Position numbers and translations under genes: made by a program
Notes under the pieces: model-generated
Seen by the model: only the letters and a program-made list of their open reading frames with translations
Database searches by the model: none
Told to the model about the DNA's origin: nothing
Shown here: positions 33,541 to 42,760 of the stretch, piece after piece
Position numbering within the stretch: position 1 is the stretch's first letter
Layout: each line of letters opens with the position of its first letter
Source of the DNA: JBFLYZ01 sp040756415
GTDB lineage: Bacteria > Bacteroidota > Bacteroidia > JADZBD01
Reading direction: 5' to 3'
Length of the DNA stretch: 61,602 bases
Assembly: GCA_040756415.1 (NCBI GenBank)
Contig: JBFLYZ010000017.1
Span: forward strand, 1 to 61,602

Positions 33541-33877
33541 AGAGATGGAAATGCGAGATATGAAATGAGAGATGTGAGATGGGGGGATGTGAGAGTGAAA
33601 CGAGGAATGGGAAATGGGGAATGGGGGAGGGCCGCTGATCTGATTTCGCTTTTAATATCCGGTGGTCTTTCTCAGGTATGAGTATGCTTTTTTCTCCCTG
33701 GTAACCTGGCGGTCGGGTTCTGGGCCTCCCGGTGTTCTCTTCTCCGGAGGACCTTCCAAAAGAGCCTTCGGGGCGGCTGTTTTTTTCAGGCGGATATACT
33801 ACCCTTTTTCATCTTCCGCACCTCTCATTTCATATTTTTAGCTATATTCGTGCCCCTCAAATATAACATCATTAAAA
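33541..33877. other. Intergenic region with purine-rich simple sequence
   Basis: About 335 bp. From 33541 to 33630 the plus strand is almost all G, A and T, with loose repeats of GAGATG and AATGGG-like units. No gene seen. The end holds TATATTCG (33843-33850), a near match to the local -7 box, 27 nt before ppiD. Confidence 0.5.
33763..33787 (+). terminator. Possible weak terminator
   Basis: AGCC/GGCT 4-bp stem around TTCGGGGC, followed by GTTTTTTT. An alternative, longer stem uses CCGGAGG (33744-33750) and CCTTCGG. Confidence 0.4.
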
Positions 33878-36058
33878 ATGACAGTTTTAGAAAGATTAAG
33901 AAAGCGTTCGGGCCTGCTGGTGAGCATTGTAGGCCTTGCCCTGCTCGCATTCGTACTGACCGGACTTTTTGAGTCCAGGTTCTCTTTTTTCACGGATAAG
34001 CAGGTAGTGGGATCCATCTTTGGCGAGGATATATCCCTCCAGGATTTCCAGATGGAAGTGGAGAAAATGGCCGAGCAGCAGCGCATGAACTCGGGTTCCA
34101 ATTCGCTCGATGAGCAGGCGATGGAAATGGTGAACAACAATGCCTGGGACAAGCTGGTGCGCGACCGCGTGCTGGTGAGCCAGATCAACCGCTCGGGAAT
34201 ATCTGTTTCGGACGCGGAGCTATCCGAGATGCTGTGGGGCAAGGAGATAGACCCGATGGTGCGCGGTGCCTTTGTGGACCAGCAGACCCAGAAGGTAAAT
34301 CCACAGTTCGCCAACGAGCAGACCGGTGAGCTGGATGGCGCCAAAATATACAAGTTCGTGAACGAGCAGATGGATAATCCCCAGAATCCCGATTTCAAGC
34401 CCCGCTGGCTGAAGTTCGAAGAGGGTATACGCGAATCGCGGCTGAACAACAAGTACATGACGGCCATTAAAAAGGGTCTGTACGTTACTACCTCGTATGC
34501 CAAGGCCGAGTACCTGGCCCTGAATAATTCGGTTAATTTCAAGTATGTGCTCAAGCGCTACCAGACCCTGGCCGACAGCCAGGTGAAAGTGACCGAAGAG
34601 GAAATAGAGAAATATTACAACGAGCACAAGAGCCAGTATAAGCAGGAGGCTTCGCGCAAGATCGAGTACGTGGTGTTCGATGTGCTGCCCTCTGAGGAGG
34701 ATATCAAAGCCAAGGAAGAGCAGATGGCCAAGCTGGCCGATGAGTTCCGTAAGACGGATAACGATTCGGCCTTCGTGATGCGCGAGTCGGAGAACAAGTA
34801 TTTTGACAACAATTACCTGAAGAAGAACCAACTGCCCCCGGGCGTTGACACCACTTTCTTCAACGCGGAAAAAGGAACCGTGTTCGGTCCGTACAAGGAA
34901 ATGAACAAGATCAAGGTTTCCAAGCTGGTGAACAGCAAGATGAGCGTGGATTCCGGTAGCTGCCGCCACATTCTCGTTGCCTACCAGGGTGCCTCATCTG
35001 CCGATCCTTCCGTAACCCAAACCAAGGAGCAGGCCAAGGCCAGGGCCGACAGCCTGCTGAAGGCCTTCAAATCGAAGGGCACCAAGAATTTTGAGGCGGC
35101 CGTAAAGAAATTCTCGGCCGATAAGGGATCGGTTGAAAAAGGCGGTAAATACGAATGGTTCAAAGAGGGGCAGATGGTGCCTGAGTTCCAGAACGCGGTG
35201 TTCAACGGCAAGAAAGGCGACCTGAGCATTGCCGAGACCGTTTACGGCTTCCACGTGATAGAAGTGCTGGATGTGGGCGGTAAATCCAGGAAGGTGCAGG
35301 TAGCCACCATCGAGCATGCCATAGAGCCCAGCACCAAGACCAAGCAGGAGGTATTCGACAAGGCCACCGATTTTGCCATTACCTATAATACCAAGGAGCT
35401 GTTTGAAAAAGGCATAGAGAAAGAAAAGCTGAGCAAGCGCATTGCCGACCCGGTGAAAGAAAGCGATAAGACCATTGCCGGACTGGACTCTCCCAAAGAG
35501 CTGATCCGCTGGGCTTACGAGGTGGAAGAGGGGGCCGTGTCGGTAGAACCGTTCAGCTTTACCAATAAATATGTGGTGGCTCTTGTTTCGGAGGTGCGTG
35601 AAAAGGGCTTTGCTTCGCTCGACCAGGAGCAGACCCGCAACGAAGTAGAGCTGAAAGCCAAGCAGCAGAAAAAGGCGCAGATGTTTGCAGAGGAGTTCAG
35701 GAAAGTGCTGTCCGGTGCCAAGAGCATTGATGACGTGGCCAAGAACATGAACTTCCCGGTAGAGATGTCGGAGAATGTGACCTTTGGCTCGTACTCCATC
35801 GCCAACCTGGGCCGCGAGCTCGAGCTGATGGGCATACTGTTCACCCTGAAAGAAGGACAGCTTTCACAGCCCATTGCCGGTCAGCAGGGCGTATACGTGG
35901 CGGTAGTGGAAAAGATCAACAAAGCAACGGAGACCAAAGATTACTCGGCCAGCAAGAACCAGGCGAAAACCACCGTGCAGTACCGTGTGGACAGCGAGGT
36001 GTTCAACGCGCTGAAGACAAATGCCGAGATCGAGGATAACCGCGCAAGGTTCTTTTAA
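33878..36058 (+). CDS. ppiD: PpiD-like periplasmic peptidyl-prolyl isomerase/chaperone
   Basis: 726 residues. One N-terminal membrane anchor (LVSIVGLALLAFVLTGLF, about 13-30), then a SurA/PpiD-type N-terminal chaperone domain (VGSIFGEDISLQDFQ, WDKLVRDRVLVSQINRSGI). A parvulin PPIase domain follows at about 355-465 (CRHILVAYQG, FSADKGSVEKGGKYEWFKEGQMVPEF, GFHVIEVL). A second degenerate parvulin-like section and a helical C-terminus complete it. It should help fold exported and outer membrane proteins, fitting the nearby envelope genes. Confidence 0.92.
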   Translation: MTVLERLRKRSGLLVSIVGLALLAFVLTGLFESRFSFFTDKQVVGSIFGEDISLQDFQMEVEKMAEQQRMNSGSNSLDEQAMEMVNNNAWDKLVRDRVLVSQINRSGISVSDAELSEMLWGKEIDPMVRGAFVDQQTQKVNPQFANEQTGELDGAKIYKFVNEQMDNPQNPDFKPRWLKFEEGIRESRLNNKYMTAIKKGLYVTTSYAKAEYLALNNSVNFKYVLKRYQTLADSQVKVTEEEIEKYYNEHKSQYKQEASRKIEYVVFDVLPSEEDIKAKEEQMAKLADEFRKTDNDSAFVMRESENKYFDNNYLKKNQLPPGVDTTFFNAEKGTVFGPYKEMNKIKVSKLVNSKMSVDSGSCRHILVAYQGASSADPSVTQTKEQAKARADSLLKAFKSKGTKNFEAAVKKFSADKGSVEKGGKYEWFKEGQMVPEFQNAVFNGKKGDLSIAETVYGFHVIEVLDVGGKSRKVQVATIEHAIEPSTKTKQEVFDKATDFAITYNTKELFEKGIEKEKLSKRIADPVKESDKTIAGLDSPKELIRWAYEVEEGAVSVEPFSFTNKYVVALVSEVREKGFASLDQEQTRNEVELKAKQQKKAQMFAEEFRKVLSGAKSIDDVAKNMNFPVEMSENVTFGSYSIANLGRELELMGILFTLKEGQLSQPIAGQQGVYVAVVEKINKATETKDYSASKNQAKTTVQYRVDSEVFNALKTNAEIEDNRARFF

Positions 36059-36082
36059 GAGTTTTTAGTGACCAGGATGGGG

Positions 36083-36119
36083 ATCGCCCTGACAGCACAC
36101 CGTCAGGGCGATTTTGGTT
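36083..36119 (+). terminator. Strong terminator after ppiD
   Basis: ATCGCCCTGAC/GTCAGGGCGAT is a perfect 11-bp stem with an 8-nt loop, followed by TTTGGTTT, 24 bp after the ppiD stop. Confidence 0.85.
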
Positions 36120-36242
36120 TAGGACAAATCAACTACAGCTTTTCATTATGATAGTCCGAATTAATGCACTGATTTTTAAATATTTGCAAGGATATCAGCA
36201 GTACCCATATTTTTATTGCATTTCATCACTTTTTTTCACTTT

Positions 36243-36261
36243 TTACCACAAATTGTGGTAA
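36243..36261. repeat. Perfect palindrome TTACCACAAATTGTGGTAA
   Basis: Nine-base arms around a single A, in AT-rich sequence 43 bp beyond the DUF3800 stop. Followed on the plus strand by TTTTGTATT. Could be an operator, a weak terminator, or a boundary element of the AT-rich insertion. Confidence 0.6.
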
Positions 36262-36303
36262 TTTTGTATTGGAGGCTTTGCCGAATACCTGGCACTGCCT
36301 TTT

Positions 36304-37164
36304 TTATTTTACAACTACTACACTATAAATTTTTCTAATTATACCATTTTCTCCGTCTCTTTCTGTAATATTTCTTAAAGGCACTACAAGCCTCAAGTAT
36401 TTGGAGAGTTCGCTTCTATATTCTTCATCCCTGTTAGGAAACTTCCATCCCCATGAAATTAGATATGCGATTATATCTACTATTTGAATGCCTGTAGTAA
36501 GGTCGCTATGAACAAAAAAAGGTTCTGGAATTATTAAACTTGACCGATGTTTGCCTTTAACTGTTTTCTTAAAGTAATTATCCATTTGACCGATTAGTAA
36601 CTTACTTTTTGTCTTCTCAATTTCGTCAAATACGATAATCCCAAACTGTTGCTCTTTTCTATCTTCTAAGAAGTAAAAAAACCTCTCAAGTAAATATATA
36701 TAATCTCTTCTTAGAAGGGCATCTCCAACATCGTCTGAATCACGTACAGGTTCTTTAGAAATGGTAGAGAATATTTTACATCTAAAATTAGAGCAGATTT
36801 CCAAGACGGATTCAACAAAACGTAGTTTAGCCTGAGCTAATGATGTTAGTTGAATTCGATTTGCCGATTCACCATTCTCTAAACATTGCTTTGCATATCG
36901 GCAACATGAATCCTCGTCTATTTCACCCATTTGAGCGGCTAGTCTGAAGACTTTCTTTTTTAGAAAATCTTTTCCCTTTATCTCTCTCTTATGATTCCCA
37001 TGATTGTTACCGTAATGTTTTCCGAAGAATTTTTCTTCAAGAATCTGAACTTGATTAATAAAGTTCCAAAGATCTCTATCTTCAACAGCTAACCCACATA
37101 ATACTTCATACGGTGAATTATTGCCATCTGAACCACTTTCATCGATGAATAAGAAATATGCCAT
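36304..37164 (-). CDS. DUF3800 family protein
   Basis: 286 residues. N-terminal YFLFIDESGSDGNN carries the acidic DES motif that defines DUF3800, and later landmarks include IVFDEIEKTKSK and the C-terminal LTTGIQIVDIIAYLI strand-helix with Asp. The pattern suggests an RNase H-like nuclease fold with acidic active-site residues, but activity is unproven. The gene is markedly AT-rich compared with ppiD and rodA on either side, so it was probably acquired. DUF3800 genes are often found in mobile or defence settings; here no partner gene is present. Confidence 0.88.
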   Translation of the reverse strand: MAYFLFIDESGSDGNNSPYEVLCGLAVEDRDLWNFINQVQILEEKFFGKHYGNNHGNHKREIKGKDFLKKKVFRLAAQMGEIDEDSCCRYAKQCLENGESANRIQLTSLAQAKLRFVESVLEICSNFRCKIFSTISKEPVRDSDDVGDALLRRDYIYLLERFFYFLEDRKEQQFGIIVFDEIEKTKSKLLIGQMDNYFKKTVKGKHRSSLIIPEPFFVHSDLTTGIQIVDIIAYLISWGWKFPNRDEEYRSELSKYLRLVVPLRNITERDGENGIIRKIYSVVVVK

Positions 37165-37202
37165 AAACAGTACAGGGTCGGATAACTATTGAAAAGTAGT
37201 CA

Positions 37203-37220
37203 TTTTATTTGAAAATAAAA
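37203..37220. repeat. AT hairpin between rodA and the DUF3800 gene
   Basis: TTTTATTT/AAATAAAA 8-bp stem with a 2-nt loop, just past the rodA stop. Could weakly terminate the elongasome operon. Confidence 0.35.
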
Positions 37221-37227
37221 GCAATCC

Positions 37228-38499
37228 TTATCTTAACACTAAAAGCCGGTCGGAGTCGAGGCGGATGAAGATGAAGAGCAGGATAGTGAACCCGAACATG
37301 GAAGAGCCGCCATAGCTGAAAAAGGGCAGAGGAATGCCGATCACAGGCGCCAGGCCGATTGTCATGCCGATGTTGATGGTTACGTGAAAGAGCAGGATGG
37401 AGGCCACCCCGTATCCATAAATGCGCGAGAACATGGATCGCTGCCGCTCAGCGATAAAGATAATGCGCCATATCAGGACAAGGAACAGCAGGAGCACAAA
37501 GGTGCTGCCTGCAAAACCCCATTCCTCGCCTACCGTACAAAAGATAAAGTCGGTGCTTTGCTCGGGCACGTAGTCGTACTTGGTTTGCGTACCCTGTAAA
37601 AAGCCTTTGCCCCAGAGCTCGCCCGATCCTACCGCCACCATGCTCTGGTATACGTTCCAGCCTTCTTTCTTTTTGCTTTCCTTGTCCATTTCGAGGATAC
37701 CCAAAGCCACCTTGATGCGGTTCTGCTGGTAGACCTTCAGCTTGCTGAAAGCGTAATTGGAGCCGTAAACGAGCCCCCCTGAAACGGCAAAGGCCAGAAA
37801 AATGGTAATGAGGTTCCTGCGCGTTCGCCTGACCAGGAACACGAAAAGCAGGGCGATGCCGCCCAGTATGCTGATCAGAATGATCTTATCGAACACCAGG
37901 GCCAGGATGAGCAGGAGCAGGGCGAGGAATCCCAGCAGCAGGTAGTTGCCCGAAAGCCCTTCGCGGTACAGCACAAAGATCAGGGCCGAATAAACGAGTG
38001 CCGAGCCCGTTTCTTTCTCGAGTATGATAATGCCCATGGGCAGGAGAATAATGAGGCCGGAGATGATCTTGGTGTTCATGTCCGTAAGCCGGATGTTGAG
38101 CGTGCTCAGGTATTTGGCCAGGGCCAGGCAGGTGGCGAACTTGCCGAACTCGGCCGGCTGTATGCCGAAACCCCCGAAGCGGAACCAGGATTTGCTGCCC
38201 GAAATCTCTGTTCCGAGAAAGATCACGGCTACGCACAGGATCATGGCGATGCCGTACACCGGGTAGGCGAACTTGGTGAAGAGGCTGGTATCGACAAATA
38301 GAATGACGATGGCGATGATAAAGGCCGCGATGATGAACAGCATCTGGTGCCCGTACTTCTGCGAGGTGTCGAAGATGCTGTTATGCTCTTCGTTATACAC
38401 CGCTGCATAGATGTTCAGCCAGCCCAGGATGACCATGACCAGGTAAATGCTTACCATGATCCAGTCTATGCCGTGAAATATGTTTTCGCGCTGGCGCAT
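37228..38499 (-). CDS. rodA: Rod-shape glycosyltransferase RodA
   Basis: 423 residues with about ten hydrophobic segments of the SEDS family. Signatures: FGGFGIQPAEFGKFATCLALAKYLS, YVPEQSTDFIFCTVGEEWGFAGS, and the C-terminal GIPLPFFSYGGSSMFGF loop. It polymerises lipid II into glycan strands of lateral-wall peptidoglycan with PBP2. It shares one base with the mrdA stop (TGATG), so it is coupled to its partner. It is the last gene of the purH-mreBCD-mrdA-rodA run. Confidence 0.96.
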   Translation of the reverse strand: MRQRENIFHGIDWIMVSIYLVMVILGWLNIYAAVYNEEHNSIFDTSQKYGHQMLFIIAAFIIAIVILFVDTSLFTKFAYPVYGIAMILCVAVIFLGTEISGSKSWFRFGGFGIQPAEFGKFATCLALAKYLSTLNIRLTDMNTKIISGLIILLPMGIIILEKETGSALVYSALIFVLYREGLSGNYLLLGFLALLLLILALVFDKIILISILGGIALLFVFLVRRTRRNLITIFLAFAVSGGLVYGSNYAFSKLKVYQQNRIKVALGILEMDKESKKKEGWNVYQSMVAVGSGELWGKGFLQGTQTKYDYVPEQSTDFIFCTVGEEWGFAGSTFVLLLFLVLIWRIIFIAERQRSMFSRIYGYGVASILLFHVTINIGMTIGLAPVIGIPLPFFSYGGSSMFGFTILLFIFIRLDSDRLLVLR

Positions 38500-40346
38500 C
38501 AGTCGGAAACGGCTGCGGGTTTCTTTTTCTTTCCTTTTACGGGCAACACCACACCTTCTAACATTTCTTTTTCCATATAAGGCCGGGTGATCTTCCCCGT
38601 AAGGTATTTCTCTATGAGCAGGCTGGCTATCGGTACGGCCCAGCGGGAGCCGAAGCCCGCGTTCTCCACGATCACCGCCAGCGCGATCTTCGGGTTTTCC
38701 CTGGGAGCGAAGGCGATGAAGAGGGAATGGTCCTCACCATGCGGGTTCTGGGCCGTGCCCGTTTTGCCGCAGAAAAGAATGTGAGGCATCTTGCCGTTGG
38801 CGGCCGTTCCAGCATCCACCACTTTATACATGGCATCGTACACCACATCGTAGTACTTGGGGTCGATGGTGGTATATTTCTTTTCCCTGAAGCGCTTGTC
38901 GATCTCACGGCCCTCGACCTTCTTGACGATGTGCGGGATATAATAAAAGCCCTTGTTCGCAATGGTGGCGCAGAAGTTGGCAAGCTGAAGCGGAGTGGCG
39001 CCCACCTCTCCCTGGCCAATGCCCAGCGAATACACCGAGGCGGCCTTCCACCGGCCCGGGCCGTGAAAACGGTCATAATATTCTACCGAAGGAATATTGC
39101 CGCGCAGTTCGTTGGGTATATCGGTATTCAGCTTTACGCCAAAACCCATGCTGTTGACGTGTTTCTTCCAGTTCAGGTAACCTTCTACCGTTTTCGCATA
39201 TTTGTTGATGATGTTGATGAACGTGCGGCAATAGAACGGGTTGCACGAATACTGTATGGACTGACTCAGATCGGCCGGTGAGGGATGGCCGTGGCAGTGA
39301 ATGCTTTTGCCGGCAACGGTAAAGCTGCAGGGCAGGCGCGATTCGGGCGTGAGTATGCCTTCCTGCTGGGCGATAAGGGCCTGCGCGATCTTAAACGTAG
39401 AGCCCGGGGGGTAAGAGGCCATCAGCGCCCGGTTGAAGAGGGGGTTCATGCTGTCCTTTTTCAGCACGGAATAGTTCTTCGAGCGTACGCTTCCCACCAG
39501 CAGGTTGGGATCGTAGGTGGGGCTGGTAGCCAGCACCAGGATCTCGCCCGTTGAGGGCTCTATGGCCACCACGCTGCCCAGTTTGTTCTTCAGGAGCTGC
39601 TCGGCATAAAGCTGCAGGTCCAGGTCGAGGGTGCTGTACAGGTCCCTGCCCGCCACGGCCATGGTATCATAAGCCCCATCCATGTAGCTGCCCTTTTCGC
39701 GGTTATGCACATCCATCATCACGATCTTGGTGCCGCGTTTGCCCCGCAGGTCCAGCTCGTAGGATTTCTCAATGCCGCTGATGCCGATATAATCGCCCAT
39801 GCGGTAGTAGCTGCTGGTATCAATGATCTCGGGAGGCACCTCACCGATATAGCCGAGTATGTGGGCCGCCACGCTCATGGGGTATTTGCGCAGGGTCCTC
39901 GGCTGAACGTAAAATCCCGGGAAGAGGTAAAGCTTCTCCTGTATCTTCGATGAGTTCTCTACCGAAAGCTCCTTTTCAAAAATAGAAGGCTTGTAAGGCG
40001 AGTTGGGTTTCTGCACCGCCTTTTTCATCCGTTTTAAAAAAGTTTCGCGGTCTATGCCCAGCGTTTGGCAGAATTCCGCTGTGTCGAGCTTTTTGACCTG
40101 GTTGGGAACGACCATCAGATCATAGGCGGCCTGGTTGTACACCAGCCGTTTGCCGTTGCGGTCGAAGATGTTCCCGCGTGCTGCGTAATCGGGGCGATAT
40201 TGAAAGGCCTGGCTGTCGGCCGCGATCTTGAACTTGTCGTTGATGATCTGCAGGTAGAACAGGCGGATAATGAAAATAAGTACGATGGCTCCCGCAATGG
40301 CGGCAACAACGTATTTCCGGTCCGAATATGGCGTTCCTGTATTCAC
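38499..40346 (-). CDS. mrdA: Penicillin-binding protein 2 (transpeptidase)
   Basis: 615 residues. One N-terminal membrane anchor (about 11-30), a PBP dimerisation domain, and a transpeptidase domain with SxxK in YPPGSTFKIAQ, SxN-type YSCNPFY, and KTG in FCGKTGTAQNPHG. It cross-links peptidoglycan made by RodA during elongation. It overlaps mreD by 4 bp (ATGA). All three active-site motifs are present. Confidence 0.96.
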   Translation of the reverse strand: MNTGTPYSDRKYVVAAIAGAIVLIFIIRLFYLQIINDKFKIAADSQAFQYRPDYAARGNIFDRNGKRLVYNQAAYDLMVVPNQVKKLDTAEFCQTLGIDRETFLKRMKKAVQKPNSPYKPSIFEKELSVENSSKIQEKLYLFPGFYVQPRTLRKYPMSVAAHILGYIGEVPPEIIDTSSYYRMGDYIGISGIEKSYELDLRGKRGTKIVMMDVHNREKGSYMDGAYDTMAVAGRDLYSTLDLDLQLYAEQLLKNKLGSVVAIEPSTGEILVLATSPTYDPNLLVGSVRSKNYSVLKKDSMNPLFNRALMASYPPGSTFKIAQALIAQQEGILTPESRLPCSFTVAGKSIHCHGHPSPADLSQSIQYSCNPFYCRTFINIINKYAKTVEGYLNWKKHVNSMGFGVKLNTDIPNELRGNIPSVEYYDRFHGPGRWKAASVYSLGIGQGEVGATPLQLANFCATIANKGFYYIPHIVKKVEGREIDKRFREKKYTTIDPKYYDVVYDAMYKVVDAGTAANGKMPHILFCGKTGTAQNPHGEDHSLFIAFAPRENPKIALAVIVENAGFGSRWAVPIASLLIEKYLTGKITRPYMEKEMLEGVVLPVKGKKKKPAAVSD

Positions 40347-40858
40347 CTCTCCCTAGGTGTCACAAACAGAAGCTGAGCAATGAAAATCGTGAGTAAAGTA
40401 AAAGCGGAGCTCAAAATTACTTTAAAAAAAGTAGAAAAGAAATCATTTAGTCGAAATGTTTCGAGGTAAAACAGCACCAGGTGATGGGCAAACACCAGGA
40501 TGCCGGCATAGATGAAGAACCAGGAGATGCCCATGTCGCGGAAGTTGGGTTTTTTGCCGCTCTCGTAGCCTTCGCGGGGGGCCATGTAGCGGAGCACGCT
40601 TTTGCGGGCATAGGCCAGGAACACGCAGGCGCTGGTATGGAGGCCCAGCGTATCGCTGAACATATCGAGCAGCAGGCCCAGCATAAAGGCGAGGAGCATC
40701 ACTACCCAGTCGGCCGTTTCGAAAGGCAGCATGAGCAGGATAAGAACGTAAAGGAAGGGGTTGAGGTAGCCGCTCAGTTGTATGTTGTTGAGAATAAGCA
40801 CCTGGATGAGCACCAGCAGGATAAAGCGCAGGCTGTTCTGTACGAGGCTGTTAATCAT
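40343..40858 (-). CDS. mreD: Rod-shape protein MreD
   Basis: 171 residues, five or six hydrophobic segments (for example RFILLVLIQVLILNNIQLSGYLNPFLYVLILLMLP in pieces, MLLAFMLGLLLDMFSDTLGLHTSACVFLAY). MreD is poorly conserved but the motif LGLLLDMFSDTLGLHT and the location between mreC and mrdA identify it. Inner membrane component linking MreB/MreC to the synthases. Overlaps mreC by 8 bp. Confidence 0.9.
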   Translation of the reverse strand: MINSLVQNSLRFILLVLIQVLILNNIQLSGYLNPFLYVLILLMLPFETADWVVMLLAFMLGLLLDMFSDTLGLHTSACVFLAYARKSVLRYMAPREGYESGKKPNFRDMGISWFFIYAGILVFAHHLVLFYLETFRLNDFFSTFFKVILSSAFTLLTIFIAQLLFVTPRER

Positions 40859-41681
40859 TCTGCGATACTTTTTCCAGTTCTTCCTGTTCGTCTTTGAGCA
40901 GGTTGTTCACGATATATACATACGTGATCTTGCCGAAATCGGTCGAGAGGCGCACCTTCAGGTTGTTAAAGGTGTTCCCGGTAATGGGCTGCACCTCTTC
41001 GATGGTGCCCACCATGATGCCGGCCGGGAAGATGGAGGAGTAGCTGCTGGTTACGATGGTATCGCCCTTGAGCAGCTTCAGGTGGGAGGGGATGTTCCGC
41101 ATCGTCCCGAAGCGGTAATCGCCCGTCTCCCAGGTCAGCAGGCCGGTCTCCCCGTATTTTTTGACGGAAGAGGGCACGGTGACCTTGGAATGCAGCACCG
41201 ACATCACCGAGCTGAAGTTCGAAGAGACCTCTTTCACTATGCCCACAACGCCCTGGCCGCTGATCACGGCCATGCCTTTTTTCACCCCCTGCGCGCTGCC
41301 CCTGTTCAGGGTCAGGTAGTTGTTCTTCCGGTTAACGGAGTTGTTCACCACTTTGGCAACGATGTAGGAATACTGCTGCTTGAGCGCGGAGTCGCGCACC
41401 AGCCCGGGGGTAACCAGGTAACTGGTGTACGAGCCTTTCAGCATGTTCCTGAGCTCCGCGTTCTCCTTTGCCAGTTGCTCGTTCGACCGCCCCAGGCTGA
41501 AATAGTCCGTTATGCCGGACCAGGTCTCGTAAACAGAGCCCGCCACCGCGTTGGATGAATTGACGAAGCTGGCGCGCTGGTAATTGTTGTTCTGGATGAG
41601 GAGGAAGACAGCGACCGATTCGAGAAATAAAAAAAGAAAGGTGAAATAATTCTTGTAAAAAAACAGGACCAGGTTACGCAT
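40851..41681 (-). CDS. mreC: Rod-shape protein MreC
   Basis: 276 residues. N-terminal anchor YFTFLFLFLESVAVFLLI, then a coiled-coil stretch (SNEQLAKENAELRNML, about 72-90) and two beta domains typical of periplasmic MreC (VVNNSVNRKNNYLTLNRGSAQGVKKGMAVISGQGVVG in pieces, LKGDTIVTSS). MreC dimers activate PBP2/RodA. It follows mreB by 46 bp. The start is the ATG at 41681 just ahead of the anchor. Confidence 0.95.
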   Translation of the reverse strand: MRNLVLFFYKNYFTFLFLFLESVAVFLLIQNNNYQRASFVNSSNAVAGSVYETWSGITDYFSLGRSNEQLAKENAELRNMLKGSYTSYLVTPGLVRDSALKQQYSYIVAKVVNNSVNRKNNYLTLNRGSAQGVKKGMAVISGQGVVGIVKEVSSNFSSVMSVLHSKVTVPSSVKKYGETGLLTWETGDYRFGTMRNIPSHLKLLKGDTIVTSSYSSIFPAGIMVGTIEEVQPITGNTFNNLKVRLSTDFGKITYVYIVNNLLKDEQEELEKVSQND

Positions 41682-41727
41682 TTATACTTTTTGAGCCACC
41701 TGTAAAGTTATTACTCCGAAAAAACCG

Positions 41728-42750
41728 TTACCGGATCAGGAACGGGAACTTGTCAACATTCTTTAGTGCAATTCCGGTGCCGCGGGCCACGGCACGAAGA
41801 GGGTCTTCCGCCACGTGTACGGGCAGTTTGGTCTTGAGCGAAATGCGTTTATCGAGCCCGCGAAGCAGGGATCCGCCCCCGGCCAGGTAGATGCCGGTGC
41901 GGTAGATATCGGCCGACAGCTCGGGCGGGGTCAGCTCCAGCGCGTTCAGGATGGCCTCTTCGATCTTGGAAATGGACTTATCGAGCGCGTGCGCGATCTC
42001 CGAATAGGAGACATAGATCTCTTTGGGTATGCCGGTCATCAGGTCGCGCCCGTGTACGGCAAAATCGGGGGGGGGATTGTCGATCTCGCCCATGGCCGCG
42101 CCCACTTCGATCTTGATACGCTCGGCCGTGCGCTCACCGATCAGGATGTTATGCTGCCTGCGCATGTATTCTTCTATGCTGGAGGTGAACTCGTCACCGG
42201 CTATGCGTATGGATTTGTCGCATACGATGCCGCCCAGCGCGATCACCGCGATCTCGGAGGTGCCTCCACCGATATCGATGATCATGTTGCCCATGGGCTC
42301 TTCCACATCGATGCCAATTCCGATGGCGGCAGCCATCGGCTCGTGGATGAGGTACACCTCCTTGGCGCCAGCGTGCTCGGCCGAGTCGCGCACCGCGCGC
42401 TTCTCCACCTCGGTGATGCCCGAAGGGATACAGATCACCATTTTGAGCGAGGGCTGGAAAAAGCGCTTGCCCGGGTTGATCATGCGTATCATTCCGCGTA
42501 TCATGTGCTCGGCCGCATCGAAGTCGGCTATCACACCGTCTTTGAGCGGGCGTATGGTCTTGATGTTCTCGTGGGTCTTGCCGTGCATCTGCATGGCCTG
42601 CTTGCCTACCGCGATCACCTTACCGGTCTGCCGGTCGACCGCCACGATAGAGGGCTCGTCCACCACCACCTTATCGTTATGAATGATGATCGTGTTGGCG
42701 GTTCCTAGGTCAATCGCGATTTCCTGAGTAAAAAGATTGAATAGCCCCAT
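41728..42750 (-). CDS. mreB: Actin-like rod-shape protein MreB
   Basis: 340 residues from the ATG at 42750 (MGLFNLFTQEIAIDLGTANT). A longer in-frame start at 42807 would overlap purH and adds non-conserved residues, so it is rejected. Actin-fold ATP motifs: DLGTANT, DIGGGTSEIAVIALGGIV, and GGGSLLRGLDKRI; EPMAAAIGIGIDVEEPMG is also typical. It forms filaments under the inner membrane that direct lateral wall synthesis. It lies 10 bp after purH, an arrangement often seen in Bacteroidota. Confidence 0.97.
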   Translation of the reverse strand: MGLFNLFTQEIAIDLGTANTIIIHNDKVVVDEPSIVAVDRQTGKVIAVGKQAMQMHGKTHENIKTIRPLKDGVIADFDAAEHMIRGMIRMINPGKRFFQPSLKMVICIPSGITEVEKRAVRDSAEHAGAKEVYLIHEPMAAAIGIGIDVEEPMGNMIIDIGGGTSEIAVIALGGIVCDKSIRIAGDEFTSSIEEYMRRQHNILIGERTAERIKIEVGAAMGEIDNPPPDFAVHGRDLMTGIPKEIYVSYSEIAHALDKSISKIEEAILNALELTPPELSADIYRTGIYLAGGGSLLRGLDKRISLKTKLPVHVAEDPLRAVARGTGIALKNVDKFPFLIR

Positions 42751-42760
42751 AAGGTTCAAA

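Noticed and set aside
33541..33640. Possible CRISPR array in the repetitive spacer
   Set aside because: Units are short, irregular and lack fixed-length spacers; no cas genes are near.
36304..37164. Multi-gene anti-phage defence island
   Set aside because: Only one DUF3800 gene lies between housekeeping genes; there is no partner to support a defined system.
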